From an uncultured Lachnospiraceae bacterium (GTDB lineage Bacteria; Bacillota; Clostridia; Lachnospirales; Lachnospiraceae): a stretch of DNA of 5,704 nucleotides. Shown here in pieces: positions 1-5,269 of the stretch (positions are counted from its first letter, which is position 1; each line of letters starts with the position of its first letter). Below the pieces are notes generated by a model. It had not been told where the DNA came from, ran no database searches, and saw nothing but the letters and a program-made list of their open reading frames with translations. The translations under genes were made by a program, and so were the position numbers. The stretch lies in assembly GCA_934376945.1 (NCBI GenBank), contig CAKRPI010000116.1, positions 1-5,704 on the forward strand, read 5' to 3'.

Positions 1-1
1 T

Positions 2-72
2 GCGGGTGTAGTTCAATGGTAGAACATCAGCCTTCCAAGCTGAATACGTGGGTTCGATTCCCATCACCCGCT
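2..72 (+). tRNA. tRNA-Gly (anticodon TCC)
   Basis: A complete cloverleaf can be drawn. The acceptor stem is GCGGGTG (2-8) with CACCCGC (65-71), and the discriminator base is T72. The anticodon stem TCAGC (27-31) pairs with GCTGA (39-43) around the loop CTTCCAA, placing anticodon TCC at 34-36, which reads glycine GGA codons. The T arm is GTGGG (48-52), loop TTCGATT, then CCCAT (60-64), with one G-T pair. The D arm contains the usual AGTTCAATGGTAGA segment. CCA is not encoded, so it would be added after transcription. A short T run follows at once (72-76). The window begins one base before the gene, so it may be the last member of a tRNA cluster. Confidence 0.96.
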
Positions 73-157
73 TTTTCATGCTCAAAAATAAAAGGGAAAA
101 GTGCGGGAGCAGCTTAAAAATAATATAAATCGAGAAAATATAAAAAATAAGAATAAG
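73..157. other. AT-rich spacer downstream of tRNA-Gly
   Basis: This short stretch holds no coding sequence. Its right half is nearly all A and T, and on the minus strand it supplies the T-rich tail of the terminator at 158-208. The segment GCGGGAGCAGCTT (103-115) resembles the 5' end of a tRNA, including the gene just upstream, but nothing after it folds as a tRNA. Confidence 0.5.
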
Positions 158-208
158 AAAGAGAAGTTCAGGATTCACAATCGTATGAATCAGAGAACTT
201 CTCTTTTT
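158..208. terminator. Bidirectional intrinsic terminator
   Basis: The arm AAAGAGAAGTTC (158-169) is perfectly complementary to GAACTTCTCTTT (195-206). An inner stem GATTCA (172-177) with TGAATC (186-191) extends the hairpin. On the + strand it is followed by a T run (204-208), so it can end the tRNA-Gly transcript. On the minus strand it is followed by a T-rich tail (complement of about 137-157), so it can also end the ZorAB-like operon. The convergent arrangement of these two units fits a shared terminator. Confidence 0.88.
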
Positions 209-210
209 GG

Positions 211-266
211 TTTAACTGAGTTGAGCAAGGCGCCTGCTTCAATTGAGCGAAGCAATACGTAGTGGG
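211..266 (-). repeat. Structured 3'-UTR element, copy 1
   Basis: This is the first of two related segments; the other is at 3190-3246. On the + strand the shared core is CCTGCTTCAATTG (233-245), three variable bases, then GAAGCAATA (249-257). A shared TTTAAC start lies at 211-216. Over the first 47 columns about 37 positions match copy 2 with one gap (hand alignment). TGCTTC (235-240) can pair with GAAGCA (249-254) as a hairpin, and AGCAAG (224-229) with CTTGCT (273-278) as an outer stem. It lies in the 3' untranslated region of the ZorB-like gene, 4 nt from the terminator hairpin. Its function is unknown. The strand is assigned from the transcript it belongs to. Confidence 0.7.
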
Positions 267-278
267 TAGGAACTTGCT

Positions 279-309
279 TTTATCATAAGATAAACTGACT
301 CATGATAAA
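279..309. other. Small inverted repeat in the 3' UTR
   Basis: TTTATCAT (279-286) and ATGATAAA (302-309) are exact inverted repeats separated by 15 nt. They sit about 50 nt past the stop codon of the ZorB-like gene, before the structured element. No T run follows on either strand, so it is probably not the main terminator. It may be a transcript-stabilising hairpin or a chance palindrome in AT-rich DNA. Confidence 0.4.
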
Positions 310-358
310 GATTAAGAACAAGCAGCAAAAGCGAACTTCGAATGCCTGTTTATATCCG

Positions 359-1426
359 CTACTGTGCAGCTTCTGTCTCACTTTCTGTTTCCGCGGTCGC
401 AAGGCTGTTCTCGTCAAGGATATCTTTCAGCTCATTGATCATCTCTTCGTCCTTCAGACGAAAGCGTACCTCTACTCGCCTTGAGGCATCCATGTCGACT
501 TCGCCGTCTGTGTAGACAGGATTGCTCATAGAGTGACCGTTGGAGGTCAGCTTTTCCTTGAGGCTTGAAAGCTCATCGGCGGTCAGATAGCTGTCGGCGT
601 TTGCAAAGAGGTAATCCGCTACTGCAAGCGCACGTGCCTGGGAGAGCTGCAGATTGTAGAGGTAGTCGCCGCTCGTGTCGGTGTAGCCGTCAATACTGAG
701 TTCGGCAAGATAATCCTGATATTGCGGCTCCATGAGCACCTTACAGTAAAGCGGAAGGACTTCGCCGAGCATCTGGATTCCCTCGTCAGTCAGCTCGCTC
801 TCATTATAGCCGAAGAGGACGTTGGAGTCGAGGGCGATCGAGCCAGTTGCTTCATCGATGACAACGTTTAAATTATGTTCATCAAACTGTTTTTTTAAAG
901 CGGCGATCAGATCTGCTTTGACGCCGATGATCTGTTCGATTTTTTTCTGCTGCTCGGCCATCAGTGTTTCCTGTTCTTCAAGGGCGGCCTGCTGTGATTT
1001 CATCAGCTTGTTTTTTTCATCAAGCTCTTTTTGCTGACTGGCAACAAGAGCAGCCTGTGTATCCAGATCCTTTTGCTGAGAGAGGACGAGAGCGCTTTTT
1101 TCGTCGAGCTCATCCTGCTGACTGGCTACGAGTGCCGTTTGTTTATCCAGATCGTCCTGCTGGCTGGCAATGAGTGCACTTTGCTCATCGAGAGCAGCCT
1201 GCTTGGCGTTCAGTTCACTTTCGCGCTGTTCCAGCTCGAGCTGTAGCTGGCTTTGAGTCTGCTGATGCGCAGCTTCCTCCTGCAGCTTTTCCTGGTAATT
1301 TTTCTGCGCCTCCATAAAGGAGATGCACATGACGAGGACGAAAAGGAGCAGGAGTCCGGCCATCATATCGGAATAAGAGCGCCAGATATTGTGGCGGTCG
1401 TAGTTTTTTTTGCGTCTTGAATACAT
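359..1426 (-). CDS. ZorB-like (MotB/OmpA family) membrane motor protein with coiled-coil repeat linker
   Basis: This 355-residue protein is the likely peptidoglycan-anchoring stator partner of the upstream ZorA-like channel. Residues 1-17 are basic and cytoplasmic. A single membrane helix follows (about 18-38, YSDMMAGLLLLFVLVM), with Asp20 in the position of the ion-carrying aspartate of MotB and ZorB. Residues 39-185 form a long coiled coil that includes six 14-residue repeats. Residues about 186-325 are an OmpA-like domain with the signature GYTDTSG (247-253), N258, LSQARA (261-266) and RRVEVRF (316-322); D250 and R265 are the expected peptidoglycan contacts. A 30-residue acidic tail ends the protein. 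The start is supported by AAGGAGG (1434-1440) 7 nt upstream, which overlaps the stop codon of the preceding gene and suggests translational coupling. Typical ZorB and MotB proteins lack so long a repeat linker. Other MotB-like roles remain possible, but a flagellar role is unlikely given the partner's architecture. Confidence 0.88.
   Translation of the reverse strand: MYSRRKKNYDRHNIWRSYSDMMAGLLLLFVLVMCISFMEAQKNYQEKLQEEAAHQQTQSQLQLELEQRESELNAKQAALDEQSALIASQQDDLDKQTALVASQQDELDEKSALVLSQQKDLDTQAALVASQQKELDEKNKLMKSQQAALEEQETLMAEQQKKIEQIIGVKADLIAALKKQFDEHNLNVVIDEATGSIALDSNVLFGYNESELTDEGIQMLGEVLPLYCKVLMEPQYQDYLAELSIDGYTDTSGDYLYNLQLSQARALAVADYLFANADSYLTADELSSLKEKLTSNGHSMSNPVYTDGEVDMDASRRVEVRFRLKDEEMINELKDILDENSLATAETESETEAAQ
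953..1204 (-). repeat. Six tandem 42-bp coding repeats (14-residue coiled-coil units)
   Basis: Residues 75-158 of the ZorB-like protein are six consecutive 14-residue units, two heptads each. The consensus is QQxxLDxxxALVAS, as in QQDDLDKQTALVAS and QQKDLDTQAALVAS. Units begin at residues 75, 89, 103, 117, 131 and 145. The period is exact with no insertions, which fits internal duplication of a 42-bp module. The units run as a continuous coiled-coil stalk from the membrane helix toward the OmpA domain. The last unit is the most diverged. Confidence 0.85.
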
Positions 1427-1438
1427 GGAGAATCCTCC

Positions 1439-2908
1439 TTATTTTTTCCTGCGGCGGAACAGCACCGGCTGATCCATTTTTCTGGAAAGCTCGTCCAGTT
1501 TTGTAAGCGTGCGTTCCAGCAGCTCCTGCGTCTGTTCAGAGTCCTGCTCAGAATTGTGCTTAGAGGAAGAAAGCACTTGTTCTTGTTGGATTTTTTGCAG
1601 CTGATCCGTGATTTTTGAAAGCTGCAGGCGCATTTCAGCAGAGGACTGTACCGGTCCCATTTTTGCAATCTGATCGGAATATCCTTTGATTTCTTCACTG
1701 TTTTTTTCCCAGATCTCAGAAAACTTTTCAATGGTCTGGTACATGAAGCGGATGTAATCCTGGTAGGATTCTTTCTGCTCCTGATTGACACGGGAAGCAT
1801 TTGTCTGTGCTTCTGCGAGCTTTTCAACAGAATCCGTGAGATAATTCTGCGTCTGTGTCATGGAATCCTGAAGAGAAGCAAGCGTTTTCTGGATGCGCGA
1901 AATGGTGTGATCCATGAAGTCTGTATAGCTGGCCTGTGTCTTGGTCAGTTCTGCGACTGTCTTTGTAATCTGATTGAAGTCAGAGAGCAGCTCTGTGCGC
2001 ATCTGGCGGGTGACTGCATTGCAGACATTAGTAAGCAGCTCTTCCTGGCTGCTGGTAAAGGTGTCTGCAACCTGCTGAAAGCCTTCCGTCATTCGTGCAA
2101 AGGCCGGAGTGATCGCCTGTTCAAAACTGGAGGCCATCTGTTCAACAAAAATGCCGGTCAGATCGTGCACCATGTCTTCCTGCGATTTTTGCTGGGAGAG
2201 AAGCCGGCCAAGAGAATCAATTTCGTAGGGAGGCTGTACGTGAAGGTAGTAAGTATCAAGAAATTCGTCGATCCGTGCAGATAAATTAGAAAATTCGCTG
2301 CGCAGATTGAAAGAAAAAGAAAGCGAGAGCGCGATTCCGTAGATCGAAGTGATGAAAGCCACCTTGATACCGTTGATCAGAGGGGTGACGGAACCGGCCA
2401 TCTGTTCATAACCGGACGGATCGAACTCACGCAGTCCCATGACAAGACCGACGAAAGTACCGAGAATACCGAGACTTGTGAGGATGTCTGGGATATTCTC
2501 AAGAATACCGCGATGGACGTACGTCTCGATTGCATCCTCATTGATAAAACTGCGGATATCGCAGACGCTGGATGGATTCTGAGTCGCCATTGTGCGATAC
2601 TGGTGATAGCAGTCATCAAGAAATGCATTCCGGAAAAGCGGCGCAGACGGGTCATCCCAGACTGCTGCGTCTTTTGACGTTGTCTGACGGATTTTGTCAG
2701 AGGCACGTTTCAGGGCATGGGTCACCTGGATCAGGCGGCGCAGACCGGAAATGCAGGCAGCTGCAGTCATGAGAAGCATCACGGCGAGAAAGCCGAGATT
2801 GAAAAGGATGGTAGTGGAGTCTGCCTCGCGGCTGATGTAAGTGATAAATACGCACACGCCGACGGACAGAGCTGCACCGAGGATTGAAATGATTCTTCGC
2901 AGGTACAA
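1439..2908 (-). CDS. ZorA-like (MotA/TolQ/ExbB family) ion channel with long cytoplasmic tail
   Basis: This 489-residue protein is the likely pentameric channel subunit of a 5:2 membrane motor with the ZorB-like protein. Hydrophobic helices lie at about 6-25, 34-56, 141-159 (LGILGTFVGLVMGL, the family's hallmark) and 181-201 (GIKVAFITSIYGIALSL). T151 and S188 are polar positions likely to face Asp20 of the partner (inference). The 57-140 loop should be cytoplasmic. Residues about 205-480 form a long, mostly helical, Gln/Glu/Ser-rich tail ending in RRRKK, as in ZorA and unlike MotA. I chose TTG at 2906-2908. It has AAAGGGGG (2916-2923) 7 nt upstream, and the alternative ATG (2951-2953) lies only a few bases from the predicted transcription start. 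Twelve bases separate it from the next gene. A Zorya-type motor is the best match; the absence of adjacent effectors makes a defence role uncertain. Confidence 0.86.
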   Translation of the reverse strand: MYLRRIISILGAALSVGVCVFITYISREADSTTILFNLGFLAVMLLMTAAACISGLRRLIQVTHALKRASDKIRQTTSKDAAVWDDPSAPLFRNAFLDDCYHQYRTMATQNPSSVCDIRSFINEDAIETYVHRGILENIPDILTSLGILGTFVGLVMGLREFDPSGYEQMAGSVTPLINGIKVAFITSIYGIALSLSFSFNLRSEFSNLSARIDEFLDTYYLHVQPPYEIDSLGRLLSQQKSQEDMVHDLTGIFVEQMASSFEQAITPAFARMTEGFQQVADTFTSSQEELLTNVCNAVTRQMRTELLSDFNQITKTVAELTKTQASYTDFMDHTISRIQKTLASLQDSMTQTQNYLTDSVEKLAEAQTNASRVNQEQKESYQDYIRFMYQTIEKFSEIWEKNSEEIKGYSDQIAKMGPVQSSAEMRLQLSKITDQLQKIQQEQVLSSSKHNSEQDSEQTQELLERTLTKLDELSRKMDQPVLFRRRKK

Positions 2909-2915
2909 GATGATT

Positions 2916-2923
2916 CCCCCTTT
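2916..2923 (-). promoter_or_regulatory. Ribosome binding site deciding the TTG start
   Basis: The minus-strand sequence AAAGGGGG ends 7 nt before TTG (2906-2908). The upstream in-frame ATG at 2951-2953 has no purine-rich site in front of it, only promoter sequence. The position of this site therefore favours the TTG start for the ZorA-like gene. Confidence 0.75.
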
Positions 2924-2963
2924 TGTAATAGTTTCGTTCTGAAAAAAAGCCATATTTGAATCT

Positions 2964-2992
2964 ATTATAGGAAAAGAAAAGGCAGTAGTAAA
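2964..2992 (-). promoter_or_regulatory. Promoter of the ZorAB-like operon
   Basis: On the minus strand a -35 box TTTACT (2987-2992) is followed after 17 nt by a perfect -10 box TATAAT (2964-2969). Transcription should start near 2956-2957, giving a leader of about 48 nt before the TTG start. It lies downstream of the dehydrogenase gene's terminator, so the motor pair has its own vegetative-type promoter. Confidence 0.78.
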
Positions 2993-3140
2993 GGGATTCT
3001 GAAAATATTAAGAAAAAAATCCAGTTAATACTGACAAGTTAGATAAGTTAGATAAGATGTGCGGAAGTTCTTTGTTAGTAGCAGCGGAACATAAAATAAT
3101 AAAACGATGTGAACCTGAATAGAAGAAAAAAGAATAGAAA
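2993..3140. other. Gene-free upstream region of the ZorAB-like operon, with tandem repeat
   Basis: This AT-rich spacer lies between the dehydrogenase terminator and the operon promoter. It contains AAGTTAGAT twice in direct tandem (3036-3044 and 3045-3053), followed by a further AAG. The repeats are 44-61 bp upstream of the -35 box, a position suited to an activator or other regulator. CAGT and ACTG arms flank TAAT nearby (3023-3034). I see no credible gene here. A small + strand reading frame (3109-3303) is lysine-rich because of the A tracts, runs through the terminator, and is rejected. Confidence 0.5.
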
Positions 3141-3184
3141 AAAGAAAGCCTACAAACCGGGAAAAACAGATGTATGCTTTCTTT
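3122..3184 (-). terminator. Intrinsic terminator of the lactate/malate dehydrogenase gene
   Basis: AAAGAAAGC and TAC (3141-3149 and 3151-3153) pair with GTA and GCTTTCTTT (3172-3174 and 3176-3184), with one mismatch (C3150 opposite T3175). Read on the minus strand, the hairpin is followed by a T-rich tail that includes six T in a row (complement of 3122-3140). It lies about 110 nt past the dehydrogenase stop codon and insulates the ZorAB-like operon from read-through. Confidence 0.78.
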
Positions 3185-3189
3185 CATAT

Positions 3190-3246
3190 TTTAACCGAGT
3201 CAGACAAGTCCCCCTGCTTCAATTGCAGGAAGCAATAAGCAGGGGG
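3190..3246 (-). repeat. Structured 3'-UTR element, copy 2
   Basis: This second copy of the element shares CCTGCTTCAATTG (3213-3225), then GAAGCAATA (3229-3237), with copy 1. It can form two competing folds. TGCTTC pairs with the near GAAGCA, or the longer arm GTCCCCCTGCTT (3208-3219) pairs perfectly with AAGCAGGGGGAC (3237-3248). The long stem has no T run after it on the minus strand, and the real terminator begins 5 nt further on. It lies in the 3' untranslated region of the dehydrogenase gene. The function is unknown; an RNA stability element, a regulatory RNA or a dispersed repeat are all possible. Confidence 0.72.
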
Positions 3247-3292
3247 ACTCGATTATTTATTCACCTGGGACAGAACATCCCATTCAATATTT

Positions 3293-4240
3293 TTACAGGG
3301 TGATCTGTGCGATGATGCTCTTCAGAAGATCTGCACTTGCGCGAAGCTTTCCAACCTCTTCTTCTGTCAGCTGTACCGGGAGTTTGCATCTTACGCCATC
3401 CGGTCCGATCATGGTCAGAGTACTGATGCAGACATCCTCGATGCCGTATTCGCCGTGCATCAGAGTGGAAACAGTTGCTACAGAGTCACTGGATGCAGTC
3501 AGAAGAGAAACAAGCTGGCATACAGATGCGGATACTGCATAGAAGGTAGCACCCTTACGTTTGATAACTTCTCCGCCGGAGGTATGTACATACTCAGCCA
3601 TTGCATCTTTGTCAAATGGTTTGTAATCTACCGTATCTTTTACAAGCTCCGGATAATGATCGATAGAAGTTCCAGCTACGTCTGCAATAGACCACGGAAT
3701 GAAAGAACTGTCACCGTGCTCGCCGTATACGTAAGCATGGATATTTTTCTGTGCGATCTTGCAATGCTCGGAGAGACCGTAACGAAGACGAGCCGTATCA
3801 AGAATAGTACCAGAACCGATGATCTGGCTCTCCGGAATGCCGGAAATCTTTGTAAATACGTAGGTCATGATGTCGACCGGGTTGCTTACGATCACATATT
3901 TTGCATTTGGAGCAACAGCAGTGATCTGCGGAGTGATCTGCTTGAGAATGTTTACGTTTGTCTGAGTCAGTTCGATTCTGGTCTGACCAGGCTTACGGGC
4001 AATTCCTGAAGTAATGATGACGATATCGGAATCCTTTGCATCAGCATAATCGCCGGCAACGATAGATACCGGGTTACGGAAGAAGGTACCCTGTGCGATA
4101 TCCATAACCTCGCCGATTACCTTTTCCTTGTTGATGTCGATCAGAACGATCTCTGATGCACTGTCGTTGTCCATTGCAAGTGTGTAGGCAATAGTAGAAC
4201 CAACACTTCCGGCTCCGATAATTGTAATTTTTGTACTCAT
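3293..4240 (-). CDS. ldh: NAD-dependent L-lactate/malate dehydrogenase family enzyme
   Basis: This 315-residue cytoplasmic enzyme has the usual length and all key motifs of the family. They are the NAD-binding GAGSVGS (9-15), Asp35 in LIDIN for the adenosine ribose, the mobile loop ARKPGQTR (81-88) with substrate-binding Arg88, N120 in NPVD, the pair D148/R151 in LDTAR, and catalytic H175 in GEHGD. Most annotation would call it lactate dehydrogenase, reducing pyruvate to regenerate NAD. However, Arg82 stands where lactate enzymes have Gln102 and malate enzymes have Arg, and a Gly-Gly pair (SGGEVIKRKG) replaces the usual Ala-Ala, so oxaloacetate/malate may be the true or an added substrate. 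The start ATG (4238-4240) has AAAGGAG 6 nt upstream and begins right at the Rossmann fold. A longer in-frame start at 4330 would add 30 residues with no family counterpart. It is transcribed alone. Confidence 0.9.
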   Translation of the reverse strand: MSTKITIIGAGSVGSTIAYTLAMDNDSASEIVLIDINKEKVIGEVMDIAQGTFFRNPVSIVAGDYADAKDSDIVIITSGIARKPGQTRIELTQTNVNILKQITPQITAVAPNAKYVIVSNPVDIMTYVFTKISGIPESQIIGSGTILDTARLRYGLSEHCKIAQKNIHAYVYGEHGDSSFIPWSIADVAGTSIDHYPELVKDTVDYKPFDKDAMAEYVHTSGGEVIKRKGATFYAVSASVCQLVSLLTASSDSVATVSTLMHGEYGIEDVCISTLTMIGPDGVRCKLPVQLTEEEVGKLRASADLLKSIIAQITL

Positions 4241-4413
4241 ATGCTTCTCCTTTGAAATAATCCCTGCTGTAGGGTCTGGTTCCTCTGGGCTTTCCGGCTT
4301 CTTCAAAAAAGAAGCGGAGCCTTGGAACATATGACGCTCCGTTACAGAAAGTTCCTGTTGATAATGAATGACGTATGCAGCCCATGGGAAAATACCGTCT
4401 GTTCTGCAATGCC
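4241..4413 (-). other. Long structured 5' leader of the dehydrogenase mRNA
   Basis: The predicted transcription start near 4413 leaves about 170 nt before the ATG, which is long for a simple metabolic gene. It contains a hairpin at 4288-4321: GCTTCTT pairs with AAGAAGC around a 5-nt loop, extended by TCC/GGA and GGC/GCC with small bulges. A smaller stem CCCT/AGGG lies at 4262-4274. No T run follows the large hairpin, so it does not look like a simple attenuator. I do not recognise a known riboswitch or T-box here. The last 90 nt are also open in frame with the gene. Confidence 0.5.
4247..4253 (-). promoter_or_regulatory. Ribosome binding site of the dehydrogenase gene
   Basis: Minus-strand AAAGGAG ends 6 nt before ATG (4238-4240). 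It is stronger than the GGAG (4337-4340) that precedes the in-frame upstream ATG (4328-4330) at the same 6-nt spacing. This supports the shorter 315-residue product as the main one. Confidence 0.8.
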
Positions 4414-4419
4414 AGATGT

Positions 4420-4448
4420 ATTATAAGAGATGGATAATTTTTTGTCAA
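4420..4448 (-). promoter_or_regulatory. Consensus promoter of the dehydrogenase gene
   Basis: On the minus strand TTGACA (4443-4448) is followed after exactly 17 nt by TATAAT (4420-4425). Both boxes and the spacing match the vegetative sigma consensus perfectly, predicting strong expression, as expected for a main fermentation enzyme. The start site should be near 4413. Confidence 0.9.
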
Positions 4449-4855
4449 TTGCTTTTCTTTGAAAAACTGATTTATATACAAAATCGTAACGCAGCGCAGA
4501 AAAACGGAAAAAACGTTGCAGTTACCGGAAAAAAGGGATTTTTATGTATCCTCCCATTTGTGTATAAAAAAGAAGGGATCTTTGGAAAGGTTAAAAAATC
4601 ATGGAATTTGACAGAAAAAGCAACATAAGAGGGAAAAAGTTTGGCAATTATTTAACGGTATCGTAAAAGAAGAAGAAAAACGGAGAAAATGGAAGAAAAC
4701 AGGATAAGAGATGGAAAAAAGAAACGGCAGGAGTCCAGAAACAAGAAGGTTGACAAATATCGGTGGAAATAGTAAACTACATGCGTAATTCAGGAAATTC
4801 AAGAAGAAAAGAATTATAAAGAAATAAAAGAAAAAGACGAAAAGAGATAAAAATC
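4449..4855. other. Divergent intergenic region with purine-rich + strand
   Basis: This region of about 400 nt separates the dehydrogenase promoter from the ACT-domain gene and holds no credible gene. From about 4638 to 4855 the + strand is strikingly purine-rich, mostly A and G, with repeated GAAGAAAA, GGAAAA and AGAAAA runs. A promoter for the ACT gene lies within it (4750-4778). A 25-codon frame (4711-4788) overlaps that promoter and lacks support. I see no strong hairpin or known riboswitch. Confidence 0.5.
4750..4778 (+). promoter_or_regulatory. Probable promoter of the ACT-domain/malic enzyme genes
   Basis: A perfect -35 box TTGACA (4750-4755) is followed after 17 nt by TAAACT (4773-4778), which matches four of six bases of TATAAT. 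Transcription would start near 4785 and leave a purine-rich leader of about 70 nt before the ACT gene. It points away from the dehydrogenase promoter. Confidence 0.6.
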
Positions 4856-5269
4856 ATGATCAGACAGCTTTCTGTATTTGTTGAAAATAAACCGGGCAGT
4901 TTTCTGAAGGTCACACAGGTGCTTCATGAGCAGAAAATTGTGATTCAGGGCTTTTGTTCGGTGGATTCACCGGAATTTGGAATTCTTCGTATTATTGCAG
5001 AGCGTCCCGAGGAGGCACAGCAGCAGCTTGACCGGGCGGGCTTTATGACAAAGTGCTATGATGTGATTGCTGTTGAGATAGATACGCAGGAGACACTCGA
5101 TCAAATTCTTTCAGCATGCTGCGAGAGTAATGTCAGCATTAATTATATGTATTCGGCTTTTGGCGGTGCCTGCTGTCATTCTGCAGCTATTCTGTATTCC
5201 GAATATCTGGATGAGACCGAAGAGATGCTGAAGAGAAAAGGCTTTACATGCTTAAATTCACTGAACTAA
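4856..5269 (+). CDS. Tandem ACT-domain protein, probable amino acid-sensing regulator
   Basis: This 137-residue protein consists of two ACT-type folds and nothing else, a common small protein in clostridia. The first domain (about 3-67) starts with LSVFVENKPGSFLKVTQVL (5-23), where the N-K-P-G turn and the following helix are the usual ligand-binding segment. The second (about 69-133) begins YDVIAVEI and includes a Cys-rich GGACC segment (109-113 region). Such proteins bind amino acids at domain interfaces and control a partner enzyme or act alone; the ligand here cannot be read from the sequence. It lies 139 nt upstream of the malic enzyme gene on the same strand, which suggests co-expression and possible allosteric control, since some malic enzymes carry an ACT domain fused to them. 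The start ATG at 4856 has only a weak purine-rich site upstream, so translation may be modest. Confidence 0.88.
   Translation: MIRQLSVFVENKPGSFLKVTQVLHEQKIVIQGFCSVDSPEFGILRIIAERPEEAQQQLDRAGFMTKCYDVIAVEIDTQETLDQILSACCESNVSINYMYSAFGGACCHSAAILYSEYLDETEEMLKRKGFTCLNSLN

Noticed and set aside
103..115. tRNA-like fragment GCGGGAGCAGCTT after tRNA-Gly
   Set aside because: Only about 13 bases resemble a tRNA 5' end; there is no anticodon arm, T arm or 3' acceptor strand, so an integration scar or pseudo-tRNA cannot be supported.
1..358. Prophage or island attachment site next to tRNA-Gly
   Set aside because: No repeat of the tRNA 3' end and no integrase gene are found in the window, and the genes look typical of the chromosome.
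302..484. A 60-codon + strand reading frame with a Cys-rich segment
   Set aside because: Most of it is antisense to the end of the ZorB-like gene, and there is no ribosome binding site or promoter.
964..1246. Overlapping + strand frames with internally repeated peptides
   Set aside because: Their repeats are shadows of the 42-bp coding repeats of the ZorB-like gene on the opposite strand.
211..3248. The two related elements as terminal repeats of a mobile element
   Set aside because: They are in the same orientation, are diverged, and each fits the 3' UTR of a different gene; no transposase or target duplication is seen between them.
3109..3303. A 64-codon + strand reading frame rich in lysine and arginine
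   Set aside because: It arises from A-rich terminator sequence, runs across the structured element, overlaps the end of the dehydrogenase gene, and lacks a ribosome binding site.
4355..4364. DnaA-box-like TTATCAACA on the minus strand
   Set aside because: A single copy with one mismatch to the consensus, inside a gene leader and without further boxes or an AT-rich unwinding region, is expected by chance.
4608..4613. Another TTGACA on the + strand
   Set aside because: No acceptable -10 box is found at 16-18 nt, so it is not called as a promoter.
4711..4788. A 25-codon + strand frame in the purine-rich region
   Set aside because: It overlaps the best promoter for the ACT gene, lies upstream of the predicted transcription start, and shows no recognisable feature.
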